From the NCBI RefSeq assembly GCF_014202075.1, contig NZ_JACHFZ010000001.1, forward strand, positions 620,001 through 684,000: a DNA stretch of 64,000 bases, given 5' to 3'. Positions 30,094 to 37,986 of this stretch are shown piece by piece. The stretch's first letter is position 1; each line of letters opens with the position of its first letter. A model generated the notes under the pieces. The model was not told where the DNA came from. It saw only the letters and a list, made by a program, of their open reading frames with translations, and searched no databases. Made by a program: the position numbers and the translations under genes. The stretch comes from Brevundimonas basaltis (GTDB taxonomy: Bacteria; Pseudomonadota; Alphaproteobacteria; Caulobacterales; Caulobacteraceae).

Positions 30094-30404
30094 TCGCGCT
30101 CGCCGCGCTCGCGGCCTGTTCGACCCCGGCGTCTGACGCGCCTGCGCCCCGGACGGTGGAGCGGGCCCAGATGAGCCAGCCGATCGGCGCTCCGGTGGTC
30201 AGCCCCACCGCCGACCTGTGCAAGGCCGGCGAGCTGCAGTGGCTGGTGGGGAAACCGAAGACCGAGATCCCCGTTCCCGTTGACGTGGTCAACCGCAGGG
30301 TGACCTGCACCACCTGTCCGGTGACCGAGGAGTTCTCGCCCCACCGCCTGAACATCTTCTTCAACGACCAGACGGACATCGTCGAACAGGTTCGCTGCGG
30401 CTGA
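30075..30404 (+). CDS. I78-inhibitor-like lipoprotein, copy 1 of 4 (non-ATG start likely)
   Basis: About 109 residues from a CTG at 30075; the lipobox is in LIALAALAACS. No ATG, GTG or TTG lies between an ATG at 29955 (inside holC, giving a non-protein-like extension) and the lipobox, so initiation at CTG by coupling to holC, or use of an internal ATG at 30171 without a signal, are the options. The mature part is I78-like: DLCKAGELQWLVGKPK, then RRVTCTTCPVTEEF, HRLNIFF and a final CG. I78 inhibitors block serine proteases. The C-T-T-C is an addition to the family pattern. Confidence 0.7.
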   Translation: MGKGGLIALAALAACSTPASDAPAPRTVERAQMSQPIGAPVVSPTADLCKAGELQWLVGKPKTEIPVPVDVVNRRVTCTTCPVTEEFSPHRLNIFFNDQTDIVEQVRCG

Positions 30405-30422
30405 AGCCAAGGGAGACGCCCC

Positions 30423-30716
30423 ATGAAGATTCATCTGCCCAGCCTCGCCGCCGCCGGCCTGCTGATCGCAGCCTGCGCCCCGGTCGAGCCGGGCCCCGCG
30501 CCGACGCCCCCCGGGGACAGCCCGTCCCAGTGTCGCGCCGACCACTATCAACGCTATATCGGCCGCAACCGGTCCGAACTCCCGGCCCGGCCCGCCGGAG
30601 AGGTCTGGCGCGTGACCTGCACCACCTGCCCGGTGACCATGGATTACAACCCCGCCCGCCTGAACATTCTCTACGACCAGTCCAGCGGCGTGATCCGGGA
30701 GGTCAAATGCGGATGA
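30423..30716 (+). CDS. I78-inhibitor-like lipoprotein, copy 2 of 4
   Basis: 97 residues. MKIHLPSLAAAGLLIAACAP is a lipoprotein signal with lipobox IAAC. The domain reads QCRADHYQRYIGRNRSELP, WRVTCTTCPVTMDYNP, RLNILYDQSSGVIREVKCG: the I78 framework (first Cys, (L/V)G, V-T-x-D/E-Y, RLN, CG) with a C-T-T-C inserted at the reactive-loop position. It should be tethered to a membrane facing the periplasm. Starts 18 bases after copy 1 with GGGAGA upstream. The target protease is unknown. Confidence 0.85.
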   Translation: MKIHLPSLAAAGLLIAACAPVEPGPAPTPPGDSPSQCRADHYQRYIGRNRSELPARPAGEVWRVTCTTCPVTMDYNPARLNILYDQSSGVIREVKCG

Positions 30717-30985
30717 GAACCCTTGTCCTGACGGCGGGCGCGCTCGTCCTGGCGTCCTGCGCCCCGATGCCGGAGAGCGCGGGCGACCCGATCCCCCAGC
30801 GCTGCGACGCCGGGGCCAACCAGTCCCTGATCGGATCGCACGTCGGCGCCGTCAGCTTCCCGGCCGACGCCAATGTCCGCGTGGTCTGCACCACCTGCCC
30901 CACCACCAAGGACCTGCGCCCGGACCGGCTCAACGTTCGCTTTGACCAGGACACGGGCATCATCCGGAGGGTGGATTGCGGCTGA
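30707..30985 (+). CDS. I78-inhibitor-like lipoprotein, copy 3 of 4
   Basis: 92 residues; the ATG at 30707 has GGAGG five bases upstream and overlaps the end of copy 2 (a second ATG at 30713 forms an ATGA overlap). MRMRTLVLTAGALVLASCAP is the lipoprotein signal. The domain contains RCDAGANQSLIGSHVG, RVVCTTCPTTKDLRPDRLN and a final RRVDCG. Like copies 1 and 2 it keeps C-T-T-C before the V/T-T motif, while the loop sequence around it differs, as expected for inhibitors with diverging specificity. Confidence 0.85.
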   Translation: MRMRTLVLTAGALVLASCAPMPESAGDPIPQRCDAGANQSLIGSHVGAVSFPADANVRVVCTTCPTTKDLRPDRLNVRFDQDTGIIRRVDCG

Positions 30986-31305
30986 TCGTCCTGACCCTCG
31001 GGGCCGCGGCGACGCTGGCCGCCTGCACCGAACCGGCGCCCCCGTCCGCGCCGACTGAGCCCCGTCCATCCCCTCCGGCCAGACCGGAGGCGCCGCCCAC
31101 CCCGGTTCCGGCCGATGGGTGTGGGGCGGCCGAACGTCAGGACTGGGTCGGTCGCGCACGCTCGGACCTGCCGGCCCCTCCGTCGCGGGCGAATTGGCGG
31201 ATCTACGAAACCGGTCAGCCGGTGACCCAGGACCTGCGGCCCGATCGGCTCAACATCGAAATCGATCCGGACAGCCAGACCGTCGTCCGCCTCGGCTGCG
31301 GCTGA
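30976..31305 (+). CDS. I78-inhibitor-like lipoprotein, copy 4 of 4 (lacks C-T-T-C)
   Basis: 109 residues from a TTG at 30976 overlapping copy 3 by ten bases, with GGAGGG upstream. MRLIVLTLGAAATLAACTEP is the lipoprotein signal, followed by a long Pro-rich linker (about 18-48). The domain is the canonical form: GCGAAERQDWVGRARSDLP, NWRIYETGQPVTQDLRPDRL, NIEIDP and a final CG. Where copies 1-3 have C-T-T-C it has ETGQ, so this is probably the ancestral-type loop. Confidence 0.85.
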   Translation: MRLIVLTLGAAATLAACTEPAPPSAPTEPRPSPPARPEAPPTPVPADGCGAAERQDWVGRARSDLPAPPSRANWRIYETGQPVTQDLRPDRLNIEIDPDSQTVVRLGCG

Positions 31306-31335
31306 GCCTCGCCCCGCTACCTCGGGAGTCGCGTG

Positions 31336-31435
31336 TGTCGCGGATGTCCCTGCCGGTGTAGCCGCCGTGTCCATGATCTGTAGCGGCCGGGTCGCGGATA
31401 TGTCCCGCTTGTCGCGGGCGAATGTGACGCATGTC
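31336..31435. repeat. Phased TGTC motif array
   Basis: Ten TGTC or one-mismatch TGTC words lie at about 31336, 31345, 31357, 31368, 31379, 31390, 31401, 31410, 31423 and 31432. Spacings are 9-13 bases, centred near one DNA helical turn. No ORF is supported in 31306-31536. It lies between the convergent I78 array and pepA. A similar array is at 43256-43334. Confidence 0.5.
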
Positions 31436-31536
31436 TCTGGTCGAGCTGATCGAAATGGCCGTCCGAACGGGCCGATAGCCCGTCCGGCGCTGGTCGAAAT
31501 CGTCACGAACTGGCTACGGCCCGCGATGCCGCCGCA

Positions 31537-33012
31537 TCAGCTCTCGTAGCTATCGGCCACCATGCGATCGAGGGTGCGGACGCCCCAGCCAACAGGGCCG
31601 TCGGGCACGGTCGGGTTCTTGCTGTCCTTGACCCAGGCCGTCGGCGCGATGTCGATGTGGGCCCACGGGACGCCGTTGGTGAACCGCTGCAGGAACAGGG
31701 CGGCGGTGATCGAGCCGCCGGCGCGGCCGTTTCCGGTGTTCTTCACATCGGCGATCGGGCTGTCGATGTGACGCTCGTAAGCCTCCGGGATCGGCATCCG
31801 CCAGGCGTTCTCGCCGACCTTGGGCGCGGCGGCGAGGAAGTTGTTCGCCAACTCGTCCGAGTTCGAGAAAACACCCGCATATTCAAGGCCAAGGGCGACA
31901 ATCATGGCCCCGGTCAGCGTCGCCAGGTCGAGCATGAATTTCGGCTTGAACCGCTCCTGGGTGTACCAGAGGCAGTCGGCGAGGACGAGGCGGCCCTCGG
32001 CATCGGTGTTCAGGATTTCGACCGACTGGCCCGACAACGACATGACCACGTCGCCGGGGCGCTGGGCGTTCCCATCCGGCATATTCTCGACCAGGCCGAT
32101 GACACCGATGGCGTTGACCTTCGCCTTGCGACCCGCGAGGGCGTGCATCAAGCCCGAGACAGCGGCCGCGCCGCCCATGTCCCACTTCATCTCCTCCATG
32201 CCGTCCGACGGCTTGATTGAGATGCCGCCGGTGTCGAAGGTCACGCCCTTGCCGACGAAGGCAATCGGCTGGTCGCCCTTGTTGCCGCCGTTCCACTTCA
32301 TGATGGCGACCTGGCTCTCGCGGCGGCTGCCCTGCCCCACCCCGAGCAAGGTGCGGAAGCCGAGCTTCTCCAGCTCCTTCTCGCCGAGCACCTCGACCTC
32401 GAGGCCGATCTTTTCCAACGCCTTGACGCGTTTGGCGAACTCGACCGGATACAGGACGTTGGCCGGCTCGGCGACGAGATCACGCGAAAATTCAACGGCC
32501 GCGGCGACGGGCGAGAGCTTGCCCCAGGCGGCCTGGGCTGCCTTCACGTCGCCGGCGACGATCTTGATGGTCTCGATCGACGGGGTCTTCTCGGGCTTCA
32601 GCGTGGTGCGGTACTTGAGGAACCGGTAGGCGGCCAGGCGGGCGCCGAAGGCGGCGCGCGCGGCCTGATCGGCGGACAGGGAGCCGGCGTCGATGGTCAG
32701 CGTCTTCGCGCCCGAGAGCTTGACGGCCTGATAGGCGGCGCCGGCAGCCGTCTCCATCGCCAGATCGTCGAACTTGCCTGGATCGCCCGCGCCGGTAAGC
32801 ACCACCGTGTCGGCGTCGATCCCGCTTGGGGCCGCAACGACGAGGGTGCTGTTCGCGCCACCCGTGAAGCGGCCGGCGGTCATGGCCCGGGTTAGGGCGC
32901 CCGAGGCGGCCGTATCATGTTCGGCGCCCTTGCCCTGGAAGGCGCGGCCTTCGTGAACCAGTACCGCCAGCACCTCGGCTCCGCTGGCGTTCGCGACGAA
33001 CTCGATCTTCAT
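31537..33012 (-). CDS. pepA: Leucyl aminopeptidase PepA
   Basis: 491 residues from the ATG at 33012 (AGGAG eight bases upstream). The M17 metal site is visible: GKGVTFDTGGISIKPSDGM with the Lys and Asp ligands, and NTDAEGRLVLADCLWY with Asp, Glu and the catalytic Arg. The N-terminal half is the macro-like domain that in E. coli also binds DNA. It removes N-terminal amino acids in the cytoplasm. Divergent from lptF, the arrangement seen in many proteobacteria. Confidence 0.96.
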   Translation of the reverse strand: MKIEFVANASGAEVLAVLVHEGRAFQGKGAEHDTAASGALTRAMTAGRFTGGANSTLVVAAPSGIDADTVVLTGAGDPGKFDDLAMETAAGAAYQAVKLSGAKTLTIDAGSLSADQAARAAFGARLAAYRFLKYRTTLKPEKTPSIETIKIVAGDVKAAQAAWGKLSPVAAAVEFSRDLVAEPANVLYPVEFAKRVKALEKIGLEVEVLGEKELEKLGFRTLLGVGQGSRRESQVAIMKWNGGNKGDQPIAFVGKGVTFDTGGISIKPSDGMEEMKWDMGGAAAVSGLMHALAGRKAKVNAIGVIGLVENMPDGNAQRPGDVVMSLSGQSVEILNTDAEGRLVLADCLWYTQERFKPKFMLDLATLTGAMIVALGLEYAGVFSNSDELANNFLAAAPKVGENAWRMPIPEAYERHIDSPIADVKNTGNGRAGGSITAALFLQRFTNGVPWAHIDIAPTAWVKDSKNPTVPDGPVGWGVRTLDRMVADSYES

Positions 33013-33145
33013 GAGGCTACTCCTGCCGGGATGGAACGCCCCGGTCGTACTTGCAGTGACGCACGCGGGCGACTGTCGCCGGTGCGTGGGGATGTGTATT
33101 AGAGGCGTTCCCGCCGCCGCCTGCAACGGGCGATTTTCTCCGCTT

Positions 33146-34279
33146 ATGACGCTGATTCAAGGCTATCTATTTCGCCAGATCGCCCGCCCCGTCGTGGGAG
33201 CGTGCGCCGCGCTGGCCGGTATCGGCATCCTGAGCCAGAGCCTCGACCAGCTCGAAATCATCGTCGAGCGCGGTCAGAGCGTCTGGGTCATGGTCAAGCT
33301 GACCCTGCTCGCCGTGCCCCAGCTTCTGGCGGTGATCGTGCCGATCGGCCTGTTCGTCGGAGCCCTCGTCGCCCTCACCCGACTCCAGCGGGAACAGGAG
33401 CTCACCGCGGTCTTCGCATCCGGCGTCACCCGCTGGTCGGCGATTCGGCCGGCCGTGCGCATCGCGGCCATCGCTGCGGTCCTGACTCTGGTCGTCACCA
33501 CTGTGCTGCAGCCGTGGGCGCAACGGCAGGCGCGGGCCGAGGCCTTCGCCGTCCGCACCGATCTCGCCGCCCTGCTCGTCGAGGAGGGCCGCTTCGTCCA
33601 GGGGCCCGAGGGACTGACAGTCTATGTCCAGCAGATCGAACAAAACGGCCTGCTGAAGAACATCTTCATCTACTTGGCCGAGGATGATCGGGTTACCACC
33701 TGGGACGCGGCCGAGGCCCGATTTTCCCGGATCGACGGCGAGCCGATCCTGACCCTTATCGATGGGTCGTGGCAGCGATACTCCAGCCGGGGCGTGCTCG
33801 AACACCTCTCCTTCGGGCGTCAGGATGTGCCGCTGGGCCCCTACACCGAGGTCACGGACACAGTCCGCTACAAGCCGTCCGATCTTTACCTGACCCAGTT
33901 GCTCAACCCCTCCCCGCAGGATCTCGACCGGATCGGATCCGCCGGCGAGCTCAGGGCCGAGGCGCATTCGCGGCTGTCCGCCCCCCTGTATGCGCTGCTG
34001 GCCATGGCGATGGCGCTTTCGGCCATCCTCGGCGGTCAGTTCAGCCGCACCGGCTACGGCCTGCGGATCGCCCAGGTGGCGGCGGCGTTCCTGACCATCC
34101 GCATCGTCGGCTACGGCGTAGTGGCCGCCAGCGCTTGGAACGGCTGGCTGAACGTATTCCAATACCTCCTGCCTCTCGCGGCGACCGTCGTCGCCCTGCG
34201 CCTGCTGTTCCGCGCGCTCAAGCCCCGGCGGCGGCGGTCATGGCCGGCCTACGATCGCCTGAAGGCGAGGTTCGCGTGA
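33146..34279 (+). CDS. lptF: LPS export permease LptF
   Basis: 377 residues. Three N-terminal transmembrane helices (about 12-30, 45-75 and 95-120), a periplasmic jellyroll (about 125-270) and three C-terminal helices. The EQELTAVFASGVTRW loop is the coupling helix that docks on the LptB ATPase. With LptG it forms the inner-membrane transporter that extracts LPS. The ATG at 33146 starts the real protein; the open frame before it is Cys/Arg-rich. Its stop overlaps the lptG start. Confidence 0.95.
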   Translation: MTLIQGYLFRQIARPVVGACAALAGIGILSQSLDQLEIIVERGQSVWVMVKLTLLAVPQLLAVIVPIGLFVGALVALTRLQREQELTAVFASGVTRWSAIRPAVRIAAIAAVLTLVVTTVLQPWAQRQARAEAFAVRTDLAALLVEEGRFVQGPEGLTVYVQQIEQNGLLKNIFIYLAEDDRVTTWDAAEARFSRIDGEPILTLIDGSWQRYSSRGVLEHLSFGRQDVPLGPYTEVTDTVRYKPSDLYLTQLLNPSPQDLDRIGSAGELRAEAHSRLSAPLYALLAMAMALSAILGGQFSRTGYGLRIAQVAAAFLTIRIVGYGVVAASAWNGWLNVFQYLLPLAATVVALRLLFRALKPRRRRSWPAYDRLKARFA

Positions 34280-35391
34280 GCGCCGACACCACGCCTTCAT
34301 GGCTGAGGCTGGGGCGGATCGAGCGCTATGTGCTCCTCCAGCAGGCGCGCTATCTGGCCATCGCGCTGGGCGTCATCGCCGCCCTGATCATGCTCATCGA
34401 CTTCGTGGAAATTTCCCGGGGCGTGGGCTCGGACGTCGACCTGTCCGGCGTCCGTATCCTCGGGCTCATGCTGCTGAAATCGCCGCAGGTGATCATCCAG
34501 CTGCTGCCGTTCGTCTTTCTGTTCGGCACCCTCGCCGCCTTCGTGGGGTTGAACCGGAGAAGCGAGCTGATCGCCATGCGCGCGGCCGGGTTGTCGGCCT
34601 GGCGGTTCGTGTTGCCGGCTGCGGGAGCGGCCTTCCTGTTCGGCGCGCTGACGGTGACAGCTCTGGGTCCTCTGGCCGCGTCAGGGGACGGCCTGTTCCA
34701 GCGCGAGCGCAGCCGACTCTCGGGCGCCCGGGACGCGGCGGAAGCAGTCTGGATTCGGGAGGGCGACGACACCCGGCAGATGGTCATTCGCGCGGAACGA
34801 CAAGACCGGAGCAACGCCCAACTCCTCGGCGTGACCTTCTTCATCTATGCCAACGACGGCGACGGTCATCGCACTTTCCGGGAGCGGATCGACGCGGCGT
34901 CCGCCTCGTTGAGCGCCGGTCGCTGGCGGTTGGTCGACGCCGTGGGAGCCCAGGTCGGCCAACGGGCAGTGCGCTACGAAACGCTCGACCTGCTTTCCAG
35001 CCTTGCCGACGACGAGGCTTTCGAGCGATTCGCGCGGCCGCAGTCGACCCCGTTCTGGTCGCTTCCCGGTCAAATCGCCCGGGTCGAGGCGGCGGGCTTT
35101 TCCAGTACGGCTTATCGATTGAGGCTCCAGCAGTTGCTGGCCACGCCCCTGATGTTCGCGGCCATGTCGATCCTCGCCGCCGCCTTCTCGCTGCGACTGA
35201 TGCGATTGGGCGACCTCGCGCGGATGAGCCTGGCGGCGGTGGTGCTCGGCTTCGGCTTTTTCTTCGTCAACCAGGCGGCGTCTGCGTTCGGCTCGGCAGA
35301 GGTGATCCCGCCCTGGCTGGCGGCGTGGCTGCCGCCAATGCTGACGGCGCTCGCCGCCTTCACCTTGCTGTTCTATACCGAAGACGGCTAA
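34276..35391 (+). CDS. lptG: LPS export permease LptG
   Basis: 371 residues from a GTG overlapping the lptF stop (GTGA). The same layout as LptF: helices near 25-45, 65-90 and 105-125, periplasmic domain, then three helices (about 285-365). RRSELIAMRAAGLSAWRF is the coupling-helix loop. Forms a heterodimer with LptF above the cytoplasmic LptB2 ATPases. Followed after 46 bases by lptD. Confidence 0.95.
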   Translation: MSADTTPSWLRLGRIERYVLLQQARYLAIALGVIAALIMLIDFVEISRGVGSDVDLSGVRILGLMLLKSPQVIIQLLPFVFLFGTLAAFVGLNRRSELIAMRAAGLSAWRFVLPAAGAAFLFGALTVTALGPLAASGDGLFQRERSRLSGARDAAEAVWIREGDDTRQMVIRAERQDRSNAQLLGVTFFIYANDGDGHRTFRERIDAASASLSAGRWRLVDAVGAQVGQRAVRYETLDLLSSLADDEAFERFARPQSTPFWSLPGQIARVEAAGFSSTAYRLRLQQLLATPLMFAAMSILAAAFSLRLMRLGDLARMSLAAVVLGFGFFFVNQAASAFGSAEVIPPWLAAWLPPMLTALAAFTLLFYTEDG

Positions 35392-35437
35392 GCGAGCCGT
35401 CGCCCATCCTCCTTTGCCGCCCATCGAGTGAGCCTGA

Positions 35438-37888
35438 ATGCCGCGTGACAGCCACGCCGAAACAGGAGCCCTGCGCCTCCGGCTTCTGGCCGGCGCGGCG
35501 GCCGTGGCCGTGGCGTCATGGAGCGGGACGGCGCAGGCCCAACAGACTCCGCCGGCCGGTGGCCCCGTCGCGCAGCCCGGCCTCGACGGCCTGACACCGG
35601 AAGCGGTCTATCTGGAGGCGGACACCGCGTCGCGCGACGGAGACGTAATCTCCGCGGCCGGCGGGACGGAGCGGGTTCTGGCCCGCTTCCGCAACACCAC
35701 CCTGCGCGCCGGCAGCTTGTCCTATGATCTGAATCTGGGCGTGGCGACGGCCGATGACCGGGTCGAGTTCATTGATCCCGAAGGCAACGTCGTCTTCGCC
35801 AGTCATCTGGAGCTCGACTCCGACCTGAAGGCCGGCGTGGCCGTCGACTTCGCCACCCGCTTCCGCAACGGGGCCAGCCTGATGGCGGCCACGGCCGTGC
35901 GTCGCAGCGAGAACGTCAACGAGCTGAACTACGCCCTGTTCACCCCCTGCCCCATCTGCGACGCTGAAGGAAATCCCCGGGAGCCGAGCGTCGCCATCCA
36001 GGCAGAGAAGGTAGTGCAGGACGAGAGCCTGCGCGCGGTGCTGTACCGAAACGCCGTCTTCAGGGTCGGAGGCGTGCCGGTTTTCTACCTGCCCTGGTTC
36101 GCCCATCCGGACCCGACGGTCGAGCGGGCCTCCGGCTTCCTCGCACCGACTCCCAGCTATGACGAAGGTCGGGGCTTAAGCCTTGAGGTTCCCTATCTTC
36201 AGGTGGTGTCACCATCGGAGGACTGGCTGATCAGTCCCCAGCTTAACAACCGGGTCGCGCCGCTGCTGAACCTGCAATGGCGCCGTCGATTCGCAGACGG
36301 CACGGTCGTGCTGCGCGGCGGCTACACCTACGAGCGGAACTTCGGCGACTTCGATCTCGACAACGACGGCGATGCCGAGAGCAACGTAAAATTCGGCGAC
36401 CGCACCAGCCGCAGCTATTTCCTCGGGCACGGCCGGTTCGATCCGGCGGGCCCATGGCGCTGGGGCTTCACGGCCGAGCGCACCTCGGACAAGACCCTGT
36501 TCGACCGCTACGATGTGCGCGACCCCTATCAGGACAACGGTCTCTATTACGGCGACCAGCGCCGGCTCATCAGCCAAATCTACGCCGAGCATCAGACCGA
36601 CCGGTCCTATGTCTCGGTCGCCGCCTTCACCTTGCAGAGCCTGCGCGTGGCGAAGTTCGACCCGATCACCCCCGCATTGAACGAGTTCGAGCGCGACGGC
36701 GCGCTTCCCGCCGTCGCACCTCTGGTGGAAGCGCGATGGGAGCCGGACGGGCCCGTGCTGGGCGGACGGCTGCGCCTGCGGGGGTCGGCGGTCGCCCTCT
36801 ATCGCGACGATTACGTCGGCAGCCCGGTGCTCCGGCCGCAGGTTCTCCCCACCGGGCCGACCCTGGGTTTCCCTGGCGTCGACAGCCGACGGGTGTCGGC
36901 CCAGGCCGATTGGCGCAAGACGATGATCTCGCCGGCGGGCGTGCGATGGGAGCCGTTCATCGACCTGCGCGCCGATTACTATTCCGTCGCCGACCTGCCA
37001 CCCGCCCTTGGGCTGGACGAGGAATCGATCGGGCGCGGGCGCGCCACGGCAGGCGTCGACGTCAGCTATCCGTTGATCCGGCGATTTGGGGCTACGGAGA
37101 TGATCCTCGAGCCTATAGCGCAGTTGTCGCTCTCGACCGATCCGGATCTTGACCCCCGGATCCCGAACGAAGACAGCGAGACCATCGAACTCGCCGAGAG
37201 CTCGCTGTTCAGGGTGGACCGGTTCCCGGGGCACGATCTTTACGAGGGCGGCCTGCGCCTCACAACGGGCGCGCGGACCACGCTGCGCTGGGACGCCGGA
37301 CGGCAAGCCAGCCTGTTCATCGGCCGCAGCTTCCGGTCCGACGAAGAGCCCGCCTTCCTGATTCCCGTTCCGGACTCTCCGGGCGATCTCTACGATCCGA
37401 CCGGTCTGGCGGCAGACACCTCCGACTGGGTCATGCAGGGCGAGTTCTCACCGTCGGACCGCATTCGCGGCTGGGGCCATGCCACGATCGATTCCGGCGG
37501 CAATGTGCGGCGGGCAGAGATCGCCGTCGACGGCCGATGGGGGCGGCGAAACCTGGCGACGGTCAGCTACATTCTCGACCGCTCCAACCCTCTGGCCGGG
37601 CCGAACAACCGGAACTACGAATTCGTCCAACTGGCGGGTCAGCAGTTCCTGTATGGCAATTGGGGGGTGGCCTTTGCGGGAATCGCCGATCTCGAACGGA
37701 CGCCCCGTCCGGGCCAGCCCGATCCAGGTTATCTGGTGCAATCCGAGATTGGCCTTCTGTTCGATGACGACTGCTTCCGTTTCGAACTCGGCTGGCGGCG
37801 GGACAATACCAGCGTGAGGCCGTCCGGCCCCTCCGAGGGCCCTTATGTGCGCCTAACCCTCGCCACTTTCGGCGGTACAGGATATTGA
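35438..37888 (+). CDS. lptD: LPS-assembly protein LptD
   Basis: 816 residues. Signal peptide (LRLRLLAGAAAVAVASWSGT, cut near AQAQQ), then a periplasmic OstA-like jellyroll (about 45-210) with CPICDAEGNPREP, and a C-terminal 26-strand-type outer-membrane barrel ending in an aromatic-poor TFGGTGY. With LptE it inserts LPS into the outer leaflet. Only the CPIC pair of Cys and a late Cys (DDDCFRFELGW) are seen, consistent with an inter-domain disulfide. Part of the lptF-lptG-lptD-surA operon. Confidence 0.94.
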   Translation: MPRDSHAETGALRLRLLAGAAAVAVASWSGTAQAQQTPPAGGPVAQPGLDGLTPEAVYLEADTASRDGDVISAAGGTERVLARFRNTTLRAGSLSYDLNLGVATADDRVEFIDPEGNVVFASHLELDSDLKAGVAVDFATRFRNGASLMAATAVRRSENVNELNYALFTPCPICDAEGNPREPSVAIQAEKVVQDESLRAVLYRNAVFRVGGVPVFYLPWFAHPDPTVERASGFLAPTPSYDEGRGLSLEVPYLQVVSPSEDWLISPQLNNRVAPLLNLQWRRRFADGTVVLRGGYTYERNFGDFDLDNDGDAESNVKFGDRTSRSYFLGHGRFDPAGPWRWGFTAERTSDKTLFDRYDVRDPYQDNGLYYGDQRRLISQIYAEHQTDRSYVSVAAFTLQSLRVAKFDPITPALNEFERDGALPAVAPLVEARWEPDGPVLGGRLRLRGSAVALYRDDYVGSPVLRPQVLPTGPTLGFPGVDSRRVSAQADWRKTMISPAGVRWEPFIDLRADYYSVADLPPALGLDEESIGRGRATAGVDVSYPLIRRFGATEMILEPIAQLSLSTDPDLDPRIPNEDSETIELAESSLFRVDRFPGHDLYEGGLRLTTGARTTLRWDAGRQASLFIGRSFRSDEEPAFLIPVPDSPGDLYDPTGLAADTSDWVMQGEFSPSDRIRGWGHATIDSGGNVRRAEIAVDGRWGRRNLATVSYILDRSNPLAGPNNRNYEFVQLAGQQFLYGNWGVAFAGIADLERTPRPGQPDPGYLVQSEIGLLFDDDCFRFELGWRRDNTSVRPSGPSEGPYVRLTLATFGGTGY

Positions 37889-37986
37889 CGGGGCGACAGG
37901 CGCCGGCCGGCGTGCGATCTCGGTCGTGCGCGGGCTGCCAGAACGGGGCTCGAACCCACGGCGCCGCTTGAGGAACCAGGACTAAT

